Below, piece after piece: positions 15,601 to 24,366 of a stretch of 64,000 bases of DNA (the stretch's first letter is position 1; each line of letters opens with the position of its first letter). The stretch covers positions 51,743-115,742 of the forward strand of contig NZ_BSFC01000025.1 of NCBI RefSeq assembly GCF_027922145.1, given 5' to 3'. Origin of the DNA: Novosphingobium resinovorum. GTDB lineage: Bacteria; Pseudomonadota; Alphaproteobacteria; Sphingomonadales; Sphingomonadaceae. The notes under the pieces were generated by a model that was not told the DNA's origin, ran no database searches, and saw only the letters and a list, made by a program, of their open reading frames with translations. Position numbers and translations under genes: made by a program.

Positions 15601-16890
15601 TTATCGGACCTCGACCTTGACCGGAAAGCGCTCGAAGTAGAAGTCGAACGGCCGCCGCAGGTCTTCTCCGGTGACGTGGAAATCGCGTTCGAGATCGTAG
15701 ACGATCTTGCCCTTCTTCTGCTCGCCATGCTCGGCAAGATAGGCGTGAAGGTCCGCCAGCACGTCGTCGGTCAGCGGGATGTCGGCGATGCGGTAGATTT
15801 CCTTGACGATGGGGTCGGGGTTGCGGATCCAGTCGTGGAAATAGACGTCGATGGTCTGCTCCGGTGGCAGCACGTCACGGTCGCGCACGCAGGCGCGCAG
15901 CAGGGTCTCGTAGCGGGCGGGCCAGTAGCCGAGCGGTTCGCGGATGTCGACGGACTTGCGCAGCATCCGCGCGGCATAAGTATACATCGTAAGCTGCGAG
16001 CGGATCGAGCCGACCGGATCGCGGTGAGTCAGCACGAAGGTGGCTTCCGGAAACGTCCGGTATAGCGCCGGCAGTTGCTCCATGTGCTGCGGGCACTTGA
16101 TGACCCAGCGGTTGGGCCCGTTGAGGAACGTCAGAACCTGCAGGCATTTCCTGAGGTAGGCGTAAGTGCCGGACTGTTCGTGGCTGAGGTAATAATCGCG
16201 CCAGCGCGGTACGTGGGCCAGCCATTCGATCAGGTAGGACGAGAAGTCCACCGCCTGCAACTCGATGTCCTCGCTGATATGGTCGGGCGAGAATTGGTGC
16301 ATGATGGCCATGTACGGCAGGATCGATTCCATCGCCCGCCATCCATGTTCGGCCTTGGTCCAGCGGGGGTTAGCGTCCTGCGAGGTCGGTTCCTCATCCG
16401 GGGCCGGGACCGGGGCGATCGCCTCCCACCAGGGCAGGGAGCGGAAACGACGGTCCGCCGAGAGCAGCCCGAGCAGATGCGTGGTGCCGGAACGCGGCAG
16501 ACCGGCGACGATGATCGGCCGCTCGATCGCGATCTCCAGGATTTCGGGGTGCCGCTTCACAATGTCCTCGATACGCAGCCGTGTCGCGGCGAGGCGGATC
16601 ATCATCTGGAACAGGTTGGCGCGGGCGACGGCAGAAGCATTCGCGTCTTCGTCGACCGCCTGGCACCAGACAGCGAGGCGCTCGCGGAAATCGGCGGGGC
16701 CGAAATCGGTCAGGCCGGTCTGGCCTTGCGCGTTGGCAAGGATCACGGCGGGATCGAACACGATCTGGTCGGCGCCGGCCTCTGCGCCCGCCAGGACCTG
16801 CTTTTGTATGTCGGTGAGGATCGGTTCGTGCAAGTCGGTGATGTCGATGACGTTGCGGCTTGCCGCCTGTTCCTGCGCGAGGCTGCTCAT
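15601..16890 (-). CDS. Sulfotransferase family protein
   Basis: A 429-residue Sulfotransfer_3-type protein. The PAPS 5'-phosphosulfate loop is 'VAGLPRSGTTHLLGLL' and the 3'-phosphate region is 'VLTHRDPVGSIRSQL', both in their expected order. The N-terminal 130 residues form a helical domain common in the long sulfotransferases found in sphingomonad and mycobacterial catabolic clusters. Start ATG 16890 follows GGGAGAG. It heads a leftward operon with ferredoxin and an NTF2-like gene and diverges from an araC gene. Sulfation of a hydroxyl group on the substrate is the direct prediction; in degradation clusters its true role is not established. Confidence 0.85.
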   Translation of the reverse strand: MSSLAQEQAASRNVIDITDLHEPILTDIQKQVLAGAEAGADQIVFDPAVILANAQGQTGLTDFGPADFRERLAVWCQAVDEDANASAVARANLFQMMIRLAATRLRIEDIVKRHPEILEIAIERPIIVAGLPRSGTTHLLGLLSADRRFRSLPWWEAIAPVPAPDEEPTSQDANPRWTKAEHGWRAMESILPYMAIMHQFSPDHISEDIELQAVDFSSYLIEWLAHVPRWRDYYLSHEQSGTYAYLRKCLQVLTFLNGPNRWVIKCPQHMEQLPALYRTFPEATFVLTHRDPVGSIRSQLTMYTYAARMLRKSVDIREPLGYWPARYETLLRACVRDRDVLPPEQTIDVYFHDWIRNPDPIVKEIYRIADIPLTDDVLADLHAYLAEHGEQKKGKIVYDLERDFHVTGEDLRRPFDFYFERFPVKVEVR

Positions 16891-17037
16891 GTCGCTCTCC
16901 CTTGTCCATGGTCGCTGTCCGTCGAGGACGCGCCAGAGCACGATCTAACAAGGCCGACCCTTTCCTTCGCAAGGTGCGCGGCTATCGCCGCCGCGCCAAA
17001 TTCGGCGCGAGAACGCCATGGTTGAGGAAGCGGGCTG

Positions 17038-17916
17038 ATGGAGAGCACCTCCCACGTCTACGATCTGCCGACCACGTCGGGCATGGACTGCGCGATCCGG
17101 GGGCGGATCACGTTGCCCGGCGTGGTGATGGAACTGCACGACTACCGCTTCGACGGGCCGCAAGGCGGCGTGTTCTCGTCGCCGCGCAGCTTTCTGGACC
17201 TGGCGCTGTCGCCCCGGCCGGGCAGGCCGCGCGGCGGCTATGCGGAGATCGATCACGGCGCGACCACGGCGCTGGGGCCGGTCATCTTCATCCCCGCCGG
17301 GGCCCGGTTGCACACCTGGTGGGGGGAAGGGCGGCAGACCTCGATCTGCTGCGGTTTCGACGGATCTGGCCTCCCGGCCGAGGAGATCGGCATCTGCGAG
17401 GATACGCTGCGCGCCACGCTCGATATTCGCTGCCGCGCGCTGGACCAGGCGCTGCGGCGCATCGCCGAGGAGATCGCCCGGCCCGGATTTTGCAGCGACA
17501 TGCTGGCGCACGCTGTGTGGATGCAGGCGACCATCGAGCTGCATCGCTATCTGCACCAGGCGACCAGCCGCGAGGCTGGCGATGCCGCCCGCCTGTCGCC
17601 TATGCAGATCGCCCGGATAGACGAACGCGTCGAGCAGCCCGGAAAGCTACCCCAGGTCGCCGAACTCGCGGCGGAATGCGGCCTGTCGACACGGCACTTC
17701 TTCCGGCTGTTCCGCGCCACCACCGGGCAGACGCTCACCACTTACGTCGCCGAACGCAAGATCGCGATGGCGCGCCGGTTGCTGGCGCCCGGCGGCCCGG
17801 CGATCAAGGTGGTGGCGTGGGAGTGCGGCTTCGACAGCGCGGCGGCGTTCTCGGCCGCGTTCCGCAAGGCGAGCGGCTTGACGCCGCGGCAGTTCCGGCA
17901 GGCAATGTTGTCGTGA
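17038..17916 (+). CDS. AraC-family transcriptional regulator
   Basis: A 292-residue AraC/XylS protein. The C-terminal DNA-binding domain has both helix-turn-helix units: 'LPQVAELAAECGLSTRHFFRLFRATTGQTLTTYV' and 'IKVVAWECGFDSAAAFSAAFRKASGLTPRQFR' (about residues 200-285). The N-terminal half is the sensor region, with a cupin-like pattern. The gene is divergent from the sulfotransferase operon and lies 140 bases upstream of the seven-gene SDR operon in the same direction, so either may be its target. A second AraC gene of similar size sits at 30136-31014. Confidence 0.9.
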   Translation: MESTSHVYDLPTTSGMDCAIRGRITLPGVVMELHDYRFDGPQGGVFSSPRSFLDLALSPRPGRPRGGYAEIDHGATTALGPVIFIPAGARLHTWWGEGRQTSICCGFDGSGLPAEEIGICEDTLRATLDIRCRALDQALRRIAEEIARPGFCSDMLAHAVWMQATIELHRYLHQATSREAGDAARLSPMQIARIDERVEQPGKLPQVAELAAECGLSTRHFFRLFRATTGQTLTTYVAERKIAMARRLLAPGGPAIKVVAWECGFDSAAAFSAAFRKASGLTPRQFRQAMLS

Positions 17917-18056
17917 CCGGCCAGTGGCCGCGCCAGGGCGGTTTGACGATGATATTGGCACGATGACGAAACACCGCCTGCTTGCGCAGTGACGGGGGCG
18001 ACTGCAGGTTTCCCCAAAGCGCGGCCGTTTCGGGCCGGCGTGAGCGGAGAGAGCGA

Positions 18057-18842
18057 TTGCCGGAAAATCTGTTCGACCTCACCGGCAAGGTGGCGCTCGT
18101 CACGGGTGCCAATTCGGGGCTGGGTTTCGGCTTCGCGCAAGGGCTGGCGCGCGCGGGCAGCGACGTGGTCCTGTGGGGGCGCCGCGCCGACAAGAACGAG
18201 GAGGCCGCCGCAGCGCTGCGCGCCTATGGCGTCAAAGTCTTTGCCGACAGCGTCGACGTGGCCAGCGAGCCAGACATCGTGGCCGGCTTCGCGCGGGCGC
18301 TGGAGGCGATGGGCCGGATCGATACGGTAGTCGCCAACGCCGGCATCGCCAGCCAGGTCGCCTTCACCGACATGGACGTCGGCACCTACCGCAAGCTCAT
18401 CGACGTCAACCTGGACGGCGCCGTGTTCACCTTGCGCGAAGGCGCCAGGCACATGAAACAGCGCAGCGAGGCGGGCGATCCCGGCGGGTCGCTGATTATC
18501 TGCGGCAGCGGCTCGATCTTCCAGGGCGTGCCGACCATGGCGCACTACGGCATCGCCAAGGGCGCGCTCAATTCGCTCGCGAAGGCGCTTGCGGCCGAAC
18601 TCGGACCGATCGGGGTACGCTGCAACGTCATCGCGCCGGGCTTCATCGAGACGGAGATGACCTTCGCCGATCCGGCAGTGGGCCGGATGCTGGCCGACAT
18701 GGTCGCGGCCAAGGCGCCGCTTGGTCGCGCCGGGAAACCCTCGGACCTCGCCGGCGCCGTCGTCTATCTCGCCAGCGACATGTCCTCCTACCACACCGGC
18801 GATACGCTGGTCGTGGATGGCGGCAAGATGTTCGCCAACTGA
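18057..18842 (+). CDS. Short-chain dehydrogenase/reductase (SDR)
   Basis: A 261-residue classical SDR. Motifs in order: 'TGANSGLG' for NAD(P), 'VANAG', a catalytic Ser in 'IICGSGS', the Y-x3-K pair in 'HYGIAKGA', and 'VIAPGFIETEM'. It would oxidise a secondary alcohol or reduce a ketone on the substrate. The start is TTG 18057, supported by GGAGAGA about 6 bases upstream; there is no ATG in reach. It heads the rightward operon SDR-VOC-phosphatase-DUF1214-NTF2-LLM-kinase that runs to the hairpin at 24312. NAD versus NADP preference is not clear. Confidence 0.88.
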   Translation: MPENLFDLTGKVALVTGANSGLGFGFAQGLARAGSDVVLWGRRADKNEEAAAALRAYGVKVFADSVDVASEPDIVAGFARALEAMGRIDTVVANAGIASQVAFTDMDVGTYRKLIDVNLDGAVFTLREGARHMKQRSEAGDPGGSLIICGSGSIFQGVPTMAHYGIAKGALNSLAKALAAELGPIGVRCNVIAPGFIETEMTFADPAVGRMLADMVAAKAPLGRAGKPSDLAGAVVYLASDMSSYHTGDTLVVDGGKMFAN

Positions 18843-18906
18843 CCATCCGGCAGGGTGCATGCGGCCGTCCCGGCCATAGCGTGCGCTGCGCATCGAGGAA
18901 TTCAGC

Positions 18907-19425
18907 ATGTTTGCACGGCCCAATAGCCAGCACTGCCAGGTCGCCTACGTGACCAACGATCTCGTCGCGGCCATGGCCCTGATGAAGGCCGAATACGATG
19001 CCCCCGGCTTTTTCGAACTGACCAATATCCAGCCCGGCGAAGACCCGGCGGGAAGGCCGGTGCTCAAGGTCGCGCTGACGGTCGTGGGCGGGGTCGAGAT
19101 CGAATTGATCGAGCCGGTCGGCGATACGGCGCCGCTGTTTCGCGACGTCCTGCCCGGTGGCGATGCCCTGGCGATCCGTTTCCACCACGTAGCGACCCGT
19201 ATCACTGGCCCTGTCGAAAACTGGGAGGCGCATCTCGCCTCGCTCGACCTTGCACGCCATCCCGTCGTGTTCGAGGGCAGCGTCGGCGAGATGCTGCGCT
19301 ACATCTACACCGACGAGCGCCATACGGTGGGCCATTTCGTCGAGCATGTTTGGATGTCGGACGAACTGCTTGGCCAGATGGCCGCGGTCGTGCCTTCTTA
19401 TCCCCCCGCCAAGGACCCTAGCTGA
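18907..19425 (+). CDS. VOC (glyoxalase/bleomycin-resistance fold) family protein
   Basis: A 172-residue vicinal-oxygen-chelate protein. It opens with 'HCQVAYVTNDLVAAMALMKAEY', the usual first beta-alpha unit with a metal-binding His/Gln, and continues with 'VEIELIEPVGD' and 'AIRFHHVATRI', then 'MLRYIYTDERHTVGHFVEHVW'. The family includes epimerases, lyases and ring-cleavage dioxygenases. ATG 18907 follows GAGGAA. Its stop shares one base with the start of the phosphatase gene (TGATG), showing tight coupling. Function in the pathway unknown. Confidence 0.8.
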   Translation: MFARPNSQHCQVAYVTNDLVAAMALMKAEYDAPGFFELTNIQPGEDPAGRPVLKVALTVVGGVEIELIEPVGDTAPLFRDVLPGGDALAIRFHHVATRITGPVENWEAHLASLDLARHPVVFEGSVGEMLRYIYTDERHTVGHFVEHVWMSDELLGQMAAVVPSYPPAKDPS

Positions 19426-20189
19426 TGACTGCAGCGCTTTCCCGTCTCAATTTCCGCGACGTGGGCGGCCTGCCATGCGCAGGCGGGCGGACCGTGCGAC
19501 CGGGCATCCTGTTCCGTTCGGAAGGGCCCGCCAGCTTCCTCGACGAGCATAATGCGGAGCTTGCCGAATTCGGCTTTCGCACGGTCGCCGATCTGCGCTC
19601 GTCGATGGAGCGCGACAAGGCGCCGCACTTGTGGTGCGGACCTGAGTGCCGCCTGCTCGACCTCGACATGAACACCGACTTGCGCGCGCAGGGCGAGGAC
19701 ATGTGGCAATCGCTCGGCCGCGATCCGACCGCTCGGCGGGCGACCGAGGTGATGACTCACAACTACGGCCTGATGCCGCAATCGTTCCTGCGCCATCTTG
19801 CAGCGATGACCGACGCGTTGCTGGAAGGGGAAACGCCGATGCTGGTGCATTGCACGGCGGGCAAGGACCGCACGGGTGTCGTTGTGGCCCTGTTCCTCGA
19901 CCTCGTGGGTGTGCCGCGCCCGGTCATCCTCGACGATTATCGCAAGTCCGATGTCTTTGGTGCCAATCTCAAGATGTCGGGCAACCTCAAGCACGATCTT
20001 CACGCGACTTTCGGCTTCGTGCCGCCGGACGACATGGTCGCGGTGCTGATCGGCGTGGACGATGGCTTCCTCCAGGGGGCCTTTGACGTGCTCGATCGCC
20101 AGTGGGGCGGCATCGAGGGTTATTTCGAGGCGGCCGGCATCGACGCTGCCCGGCGCGAGGAACTGAGGGACCTGCTTGCCACACACTAG
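19425..20189 (+). CDS. Tyrosine-phosphatase-like protein (Y_phosphatase3 / DUF3350-type)
   Basis: A 254-residue protein with the cysteine-phosphatase signature CX5R in 'VHCTAGKDRTGV', preceded by the family's N-terminal 'NFRDVGGLP' and 'ILFRSEGPA' and by 'ADLRSSMERDK'. These secreted or cytoplasmic phosphatases act on phosphotyrosine, phosphoinositides or small phosphorylated molecules. No signal peptide is seen, so it is probably cytoplasmic. Since the same operon ends in a kinase-like APH gene, removal of a phosphate from an intermediate is conceivable (inference). Its end overlaps the TTG start proposed for the next gene. Confidence 0.83.
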   Translation: MTAALSRLNFRDVGGLPCAGGRTVRPGILFRSEGPASFLDEHNAELAEFGFRTVADLRSSMERDKAPHLWCGPECRLLDLDMNTDLRAQGEDMWQSLGRDPTARRATEVMTHNYGLMPQSFLRHLAAMTDALLEGETPMLVHCTAGKDRTGVVVALFLDLVGVPRPVILDDYRKSDVFGANLKMSGNLKHDLHATFGFVPPDDMVAVLIGVDDGFLQGAFDVLDRQWGGIEGYFEAAGIDAARREELRDLLATH

Positions 20190-21486
20190 GCGCGATATCT
20201 GCGCGGGCGCTTCGGCCTTGCTGGTCGGCGCGGTCCTTCCCGTGGATCGCGTTCTTGCCTCGCCCGGCATCAGACAGACAGTGGAGACGGACATGACCGA
20301 TACCGGCATCTACCAATGGGAAGACCTGCTCGACCAGTTGCGACCGCTGGGCCAGAAGATGCGCGAGCGTATTCCCGAACGTCTGCGCGACGACCCGCAG
20401 GTCATGCAGGAATCGCTGCGACTGCTGCTTTCGGGCGTGTTGCGCACCACCAACGACGCCATCATGCATGATCGTAGTCACCCGATCTTCGTGCCCGAAC
20501 TGAACATCTGCCAGAACATCTTCCAGCCCAACGCCGACACAATCTACAAGGCGGCGCTGATCGAAAAGGGCGGCACGTACCGCATCCGCGGCGATCGCGG
20601 CACTACGCGCATGATGATCCTGGCGCAGTTGGGGCCGGACACCTTGCGCACCGGCCAGCACCATCCCGCACAGGACGCCAACGACTTCGACGACCTGAAG
20701 ATCGCGGCGGACGGCGGTTTCGACGTCATCCTTTCGCCCAGCCGGCCCGAAGGTCATGCCGGCGACTGGTGGGAACTCAAGCCCGAGACCGAGAAGCTGA
20801 TGCTGCGCATCGTCGGATGCGACTGGGGCATCGAGCGCGAGCCGCGCCTCGGCATCGTCCGGCTTGATGCGGCGCAGGCTTCGAAAGGGCGCCCCACGCT
20901 GGCGCAACTCGCCCACAGGTTCGCCGAGATACCCGGCACGGCTGCGGTCTGCGCGCTCGCCTTTCCCGACAAGGTCCAGAAACTGCGCGACGAAGGGTTG
21001 ATCAACACGTTGAAAGTCGTCGACTTCTCGCAGATGAGCGGGCTGGCGCGGCAATCGTACTACGAAGGCGCCTACGATCTTGCCGAGGATGAAGCGCTCG
21101 TCACCGAAGTGCGCATTCCCAAGGAGGTCGATTACTGGTCGCTCATCCTCACCAACGAATTGTACGAGACGACCGACTGGTACCACAACCAATCCAGCCT
21201 CAACGCCGCACAAGCGGTGATAGACGGCGATGGGGTGTTCCGCGCGGTCATTTCCGCGCGTGATCCGGGAGTGCATAACTGGCTGGACACCTCCGGCTAT
21301 CCGCGCGGGGCGGTGCAGGGGCGCTGGTTCAACACCGAGGAGCGGCCGACGCCGACGATCAGGAAAGTGAAGCTGAGCGAGGTGAACGCGCATCTTCCCG
21401 CCGATACCGTGCGTGTCACGCCCGAGCAGCGCGCAGAGGCCATTCGCGAACGCACCTTGCGCGCGCACATGCGCGTGATCTGGTGA
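20176..21486 (+). CDS. DUF1214-family protein with probable Tat signal
   Basis: A 436-residue protein with the DUF1214 region in its second half ('LILTNELYETTDWYHNQSSLN', with 'GVFRAVISARDPGVHNWLDT'). This family is common near sphingomonad and mycobacterial degradation genes, but its reaction is unknown. Two starts are possible. TTG 20176, with GAGGGA 5 bases upstream, gives a Tat-like N-terminus: 'TRRDICAGASALLVGAVLP' then 'VLASP'. ATG 20293, with GGAG upstream, gives a cytoplasmic protein beginning MTDTGIYQW. I favour the longer form because the leader looks like a real Tat peptide. Confidence 0.78.
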   Translation: MPHTRRDICAGASALLVGAVLPVDRVLASPGIRQTVETDMTDTGIYQWEDLLDQLRPLGQKMRERIPERLRDDPQVMQESLRLLLSGVLRTTNDAIMHDRSHPIFVPELNICQNIFQPNADTIYKAALIEKGGTYRIRGDRGTTRMMILAQLGPDTLRTGQHHPAQDANDFDDLKIAADGGFDVILSPSRPEGHAGDWWELKPETEKLMLRIVGCDWGIEREPRLGIVRLDAAQASKGRPTLAQLAHRFAEIPGTAAVCALAFPDKVQKLRDEGLINTLKVVDFSQMSGLARQSYYEGAYDLAEDEALVTEVRIPKEVDYWSLILTNELYETTDWYHNQSSLNAAQAVIDGDGVFRAVISARDPGVHNWLDTSGYPRGAVQGRWFNTEERPTPTIRKVKLSEVNAHLPADTVRVTPEQRAEAIRERTLRAHMRVIW

Positions 21487-21496
21487 GGGTGCGGAC

Positions 21497-21952
21497 ATGA
21501 CCGACGATCTGGCAAGGCTGCTCGACTACGAAGCCATACGCATGGTTAAGGCCCGCTACTGCCGCTTTCTCGACACCAAGGACTGGGACGGCTTCATCGG
21601 TCTGTTCACGCCCGATGCGGTGATGGACGTTCGCGAAGACACCGGCAATCCACCGATCTCCGGCCATGCGGCGATCCTCGACCAGGTTCGCTTCGCCGTG
21701 ATCGATGCGCGTTCCGCCCATCAGGTCCATTCCTCGGAAATCGACTTGCGCGAGGACGAGGCGGATGTCGTCACCGCCATGCAGGACCGGGTGGTGTGGT
21801 CGCCGGGCAAGTGCCCGATCCCCGGCGGGGCCTCGATCACCGGGTTCGGCCATTATCACGAGCGCTACGTCCGGCAGGACGGGACCTGGAAGATCGCCGC
21901 GCTCAAGCTGACCCGGCTCTATGTCGAGGTTCATCCCGCCCCTGTCGCCTGA
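21497..21952 (+). CDS. SnoaL-like / NTF2-fold protein
   Basis: A 151-residue SnoaL_4-type protein: 'LARLLDYEAIRMVKARYCRFLDTKDWDGFIGLFTPDAVMDV' is the usual helix-1/2 and pocket region, followed by 'VIDARSAHQVHSSEIDL' and the sheet 'GHYHERYVRQDGTWKIAALKLTRLYV'. Members act as isomerases, dehydratases or ring-hydroxylating small subunits. It lies 10 bases after DUF1214 and about 58 bases before the third luciferase-like gene. Similar in type to the genes at 10153 and 38100. Reaction unknown. Confidence 0.8.
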   Translation: MTDDLARLLDYEAIRMVKARYCRFLDTKDWDGFIGLFTPDAVMDVREDTGNPPISGHAAILDQVRFAVIDARSAHQVHSSEIDLREDEADVVTAMQDRVVWSPGKCPIPGGASITGFGHYHERYVRQDGTWKIAALKLTRLYVEVHPAPVA

Positions 21953-22010
21953 TAGGTTGCGGTGAAGGACGGCGGGGGCAATCCCGACGCGTCGACAAGA
22001 GAGGACGAAT

Positions 22011-23108
22011 GTGATGACGCAAGTGCGGCACGTGGCGCAGGAGCCGGGGGCGCGGGCCCTGTTCGACAAGTTCGGCACGTACATCCTGCCCGGCCGGGTC
22101 AGCGATCCGCGCCGGGGTATCGAGGAAGCGCAGGAGGCCGAAAGGATCGGCCTGGGCTGCGTCTGGATTTCCGAACGCTATTCGCTCAAGGAGCCGGCGG
22201 TGCTGGCCGGCGCCGTGTCGCAGGCCACCTCGAAGATCCGCATCACCGGCACCATGTATGCGACGATGCGGCACCCGCTGGTCACGGCCAGCGTCGCCGA
22301 CATGATGCAGGCGATGAGCGGCGAGCGGTTCCGCCTGATGTTCGCGCGGGCCGTGCCTGCCTACATGAAGATGCTGGGATCGCCGCCGATCACCATGGAG
22401 CGGCTGGCCGATCTGATTTCGATCTGCCGCCGTCTATGGGCGGGGGAGAAGGTCGATTACGATGGCATCCTCGGCAAATTCCCGGCGATCAGCCTGACGG
22501 ATCGGCACGGCGGCACCCCGCCGCCGATCATCTTCACCGCCATCGGGCCCAAGAGCCTGGAATTCGCGGGCGCACATTGCGACGGTGTGCTGCTGCACCC
22601 CTTCGTCTCGGCACAAGGCGTGCGCAACAGCACCAAGATCGTGCGCGATGCGGCCGAGAAGGCCGGGCGTGATCCGATGTCGGTGCGTATCTATCACAAC
22701 ATCATCGTCGCGCCGGACTTGCCCAAGGCGGAGGAAGAGGCCGTCGTGGGCGGCCGGGCTATCACCTATTTCGAACTGCCCGGCTTCGGCGACCTGATCG
22801 TCGACATCAATGGTTGGGACAAGACGGTACTGGACGCCATTCGCGCCCATCCCAAGATCGCCGGGCTGAACGGCAAGCCGGCCGACCAGGCCTATACCCG
22901 GCAGGAACTGGTCGACGTGAGCAAGCTGCTTCCGCAGCAGTGGCTGGACGAAGGGGCCGCCGTAGGCACCGCGGCGCGCTGCGCGGACCAGTTGATGGAT
23001 TTCCTCGACGCCGGTGCCCACGAGATCCTGCTCCATGGATCTTCGCCCAAGGACATGGGGCCGCTGACGGCCGAGTTGAAGCGCGCTCTGGCCGCGAAGG
23101 GGCTCTGA
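22011..23108 (+). CDS. Luciferase-like (LLM) F420-type oxidoreductase
   Basis: A 365-residue LLM-family protein resembling the TIGR03857 F420-dependent group. Segments: 'GIEEAQEAERIGLGCVWISERYSLKEP' at strand 1, 'KIRITGTMYATMRHPLVTASVADMMQAMSGERFRLMFARA' across strands 3-4, and 'PIIFTAIGPKSLEFAGAHCDGVLLHPF'. Start is GTG 22011 or ATG 22014, both with GAGGA upstream. It belongs to the rightward SDR operon, one base before a kinase-like gene. It is the third luciferase-like gene in the window; with the F420 genes nearby, F420 is the likely cofactor. Confidence 0.86.
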   Translation: MMTQVRHVAQEPGARALFDKFGTYILPGRVSDPRRGIEEAQEAERIGLGCVWISERYSLKEPAVLAGAVSQATSKIRITGTMYATMRHPLVTASVADMMQAMSGERFRLMFARAVPAYMKMLGSPPITMERLADLISICRRLWAGEKVDYDGILGKFPAISLTDRHGGTPPPIIFTAIGPKSLEFAGAHCDGVLLHPFVSAQGVRNSTKIVRDAAEKAGRDPMSVRIYHNIIVAPDLPKAEEEAVVGGRAITYFELPGFGDLIVDINGWDKTVLDAIRAHPKIAGLNGKPADQAYTRQELVDVSKLLPQQWLDEGAAVGTAARCADQLMDFLDAGAHEILLHGSSPKDMGPLTAELKRALAAKGL

Positions 23109-23109
23109 C

Positions 23110-24231
23110 ATGGAAGTTCTGACCCCCGACCGCATCACCGTGCAGTTGCAGGACTGGCTGGCCACGCAGAAGCCGGACTGGCGCGACATCGTCGTGAAGC
23201 CCTTGAACGTCACGCTGGGTGCCGGTTTTTCGGCCGACATATTCTTCGTCGACGTCGATTACGTCGAAGCCGGCGAAGCGCGGGGCCAGACCCTGGTGGT
23301 GCGCCGGCAGCCCACCGATCTTGAGGTCGTGTTCGGCAGCAGCCTGGCGCTTCAAGGCAAGATGATGGCCGCGCTCGATGCGCGTGGCGACCTGCCGGTG
23401 CCGCCCTGGATCGGCATGCATCTGGAGTCCGATATCCTGGGCCTGCCGTTCCTGGTGATGGGCAAGGTCGAGGGCGAATGCGCCAAGCAGAAGCCCAACT
23501 ACAACCTGGAAGGCTGGCTCGTCGAGATGACGCCGGCCCAGCGTGGCCAAACCTTCGCCAACGCCATCGCGGCCTTTGGCAGCATGGCGCGTATCGACTG
23601 GCACGATGGCTTCGAGTTCCTCGCCCTGCCGGACCTCGGCAAGCCTGGACTCGACCAGTACGTCGGCGCGCTGGAAGCCTGGCACAAGGCGGCGGGCAAA
23701 GGGCGCGCGATGCCGATCGTCGATGCCGCCATGGCCTATGTCCGCGACAATATGCCCGACGATGCCGGCGTCAACGTGCTGTGGGGCGATCCGACCCCGT
23801 CGAACGTGATGTTCGCGCCCGATGGCGGCGTCAACGCGCTGATCGATTGGGAACTGGCCGCGCTGGGCCCCGCCGAACTCGATCTGGCGTGGTGGCTTTA
23901 TTTCGACGACCTGTTCGGCCGCCGCTTCGGCGTGCCCCGGCTCGAAGGCCTGCCGAGCCGGGATGAGACCATTGCCCTGTGGGAAGCGGCCAGCGGGCAG
24001 ACCGCCAGACACCTCGACTATTACGATATCGTTGCCGCGCTACGCATGGCGCTGGTCGCGGTCGGGGCCTTCGACCGTCAGGTCGGGATCGGCAACATCC
24101 CGGCGACGAACAAGTCGCTCAACGACAACTTCATGACGCAGTATCTGGCGGAAAAGCTGGGCCTGCCGCTGCCCGAGTTCGGGCCGGACTTCGTGGCCTT
24201 CATGAAGAACCTGACGCCGGTAAAGGAATAG
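23110..24231 (+). CDS. Phosphotransferase of the APH / ACAD10-11 kinase type
   Basis: A 373-residue APH-fold protein. The catalytic loop is 'LWGDPTPSNVMF', with the catalytic Asp and metal-binding Asn but Trp in place of the usual His; the metal-binding strand is 'ALIDWELAALGPAELDLAWW', nearly identical to the pattern of the N-terminal kinase domain of ACAD10/11. The gene follows the luciferase-like gene by one base and ends the operon. Since ACAD10/11 kinases phosphorylate hydroxyacyl substrates before dehydration, a like role on a hydroxy intermediate is a reasonable inference; antibiotic resistance is unlikely. Confidence 0.84.
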   Translation: MEVLTPDRITVQLQDWLATQKPDWRDIVVKPLNVTLGAGFSADIFFVDVDYVEAGEARGQTLVVRRQPTDLEVVFGSSLALQGKMMAALDARGDLPVPPWIGMHLESDILGLPFLVMGKVEGECAKQKPNYNLEGWLVEMTPAQRGQTFANAIAAFGSMARIDWHDGFEFLALPDLGKPGLDQYVGALEAWHKAAGKGRAMPIVDAAMAYVRDNMPDDAGVNVLWGDPTPSNVMFAPDGGVNALIDWELAALGPAELDLAWWLYFDDLFGRRFGVPRLEGLPSRDETIALWEAASGQTARHLDYYDIVAALRMALVAVGAFDRQVGIGNIPATNKSLNDNFMTQYLAEKLGLPLPEFGPDFVAFMKNLTPVKE

Positions 24232-24311
24232 GGCTTCGTTCGATGCCCGCTGCATTCGGGTGATGCGGTGGGCGGGTCGCCCTGACCTTCAAGTGTATGG
24301 CGGCTCCGCCG

Positions 24312-24342
24312 GTTGGGACGGGACCCGGGGGTCCCGTCCAAC
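24312..24342. terminator. Strong hairpin between convergent genes
   Basis: Stem GTTGG-GACGGGACC / GGTCCCGTC-CAAC with a 4-base loop and a single bulged G, between the kinase-like gene (+) and the small secreted protein (-). No T-run. Likely the end of both transcripts. Confidence 0.6.
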
Positions 24343-24366
24343 ACCTTGCCGAGCTGACGCGAACCG

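Noticed and set aside
23110..24231. Aminoglycoside resistance gene
   Set aside because: The fold is shared, but the motifs match the ACAD10/11 kinase group and the gene lies inside a catabolic operon.
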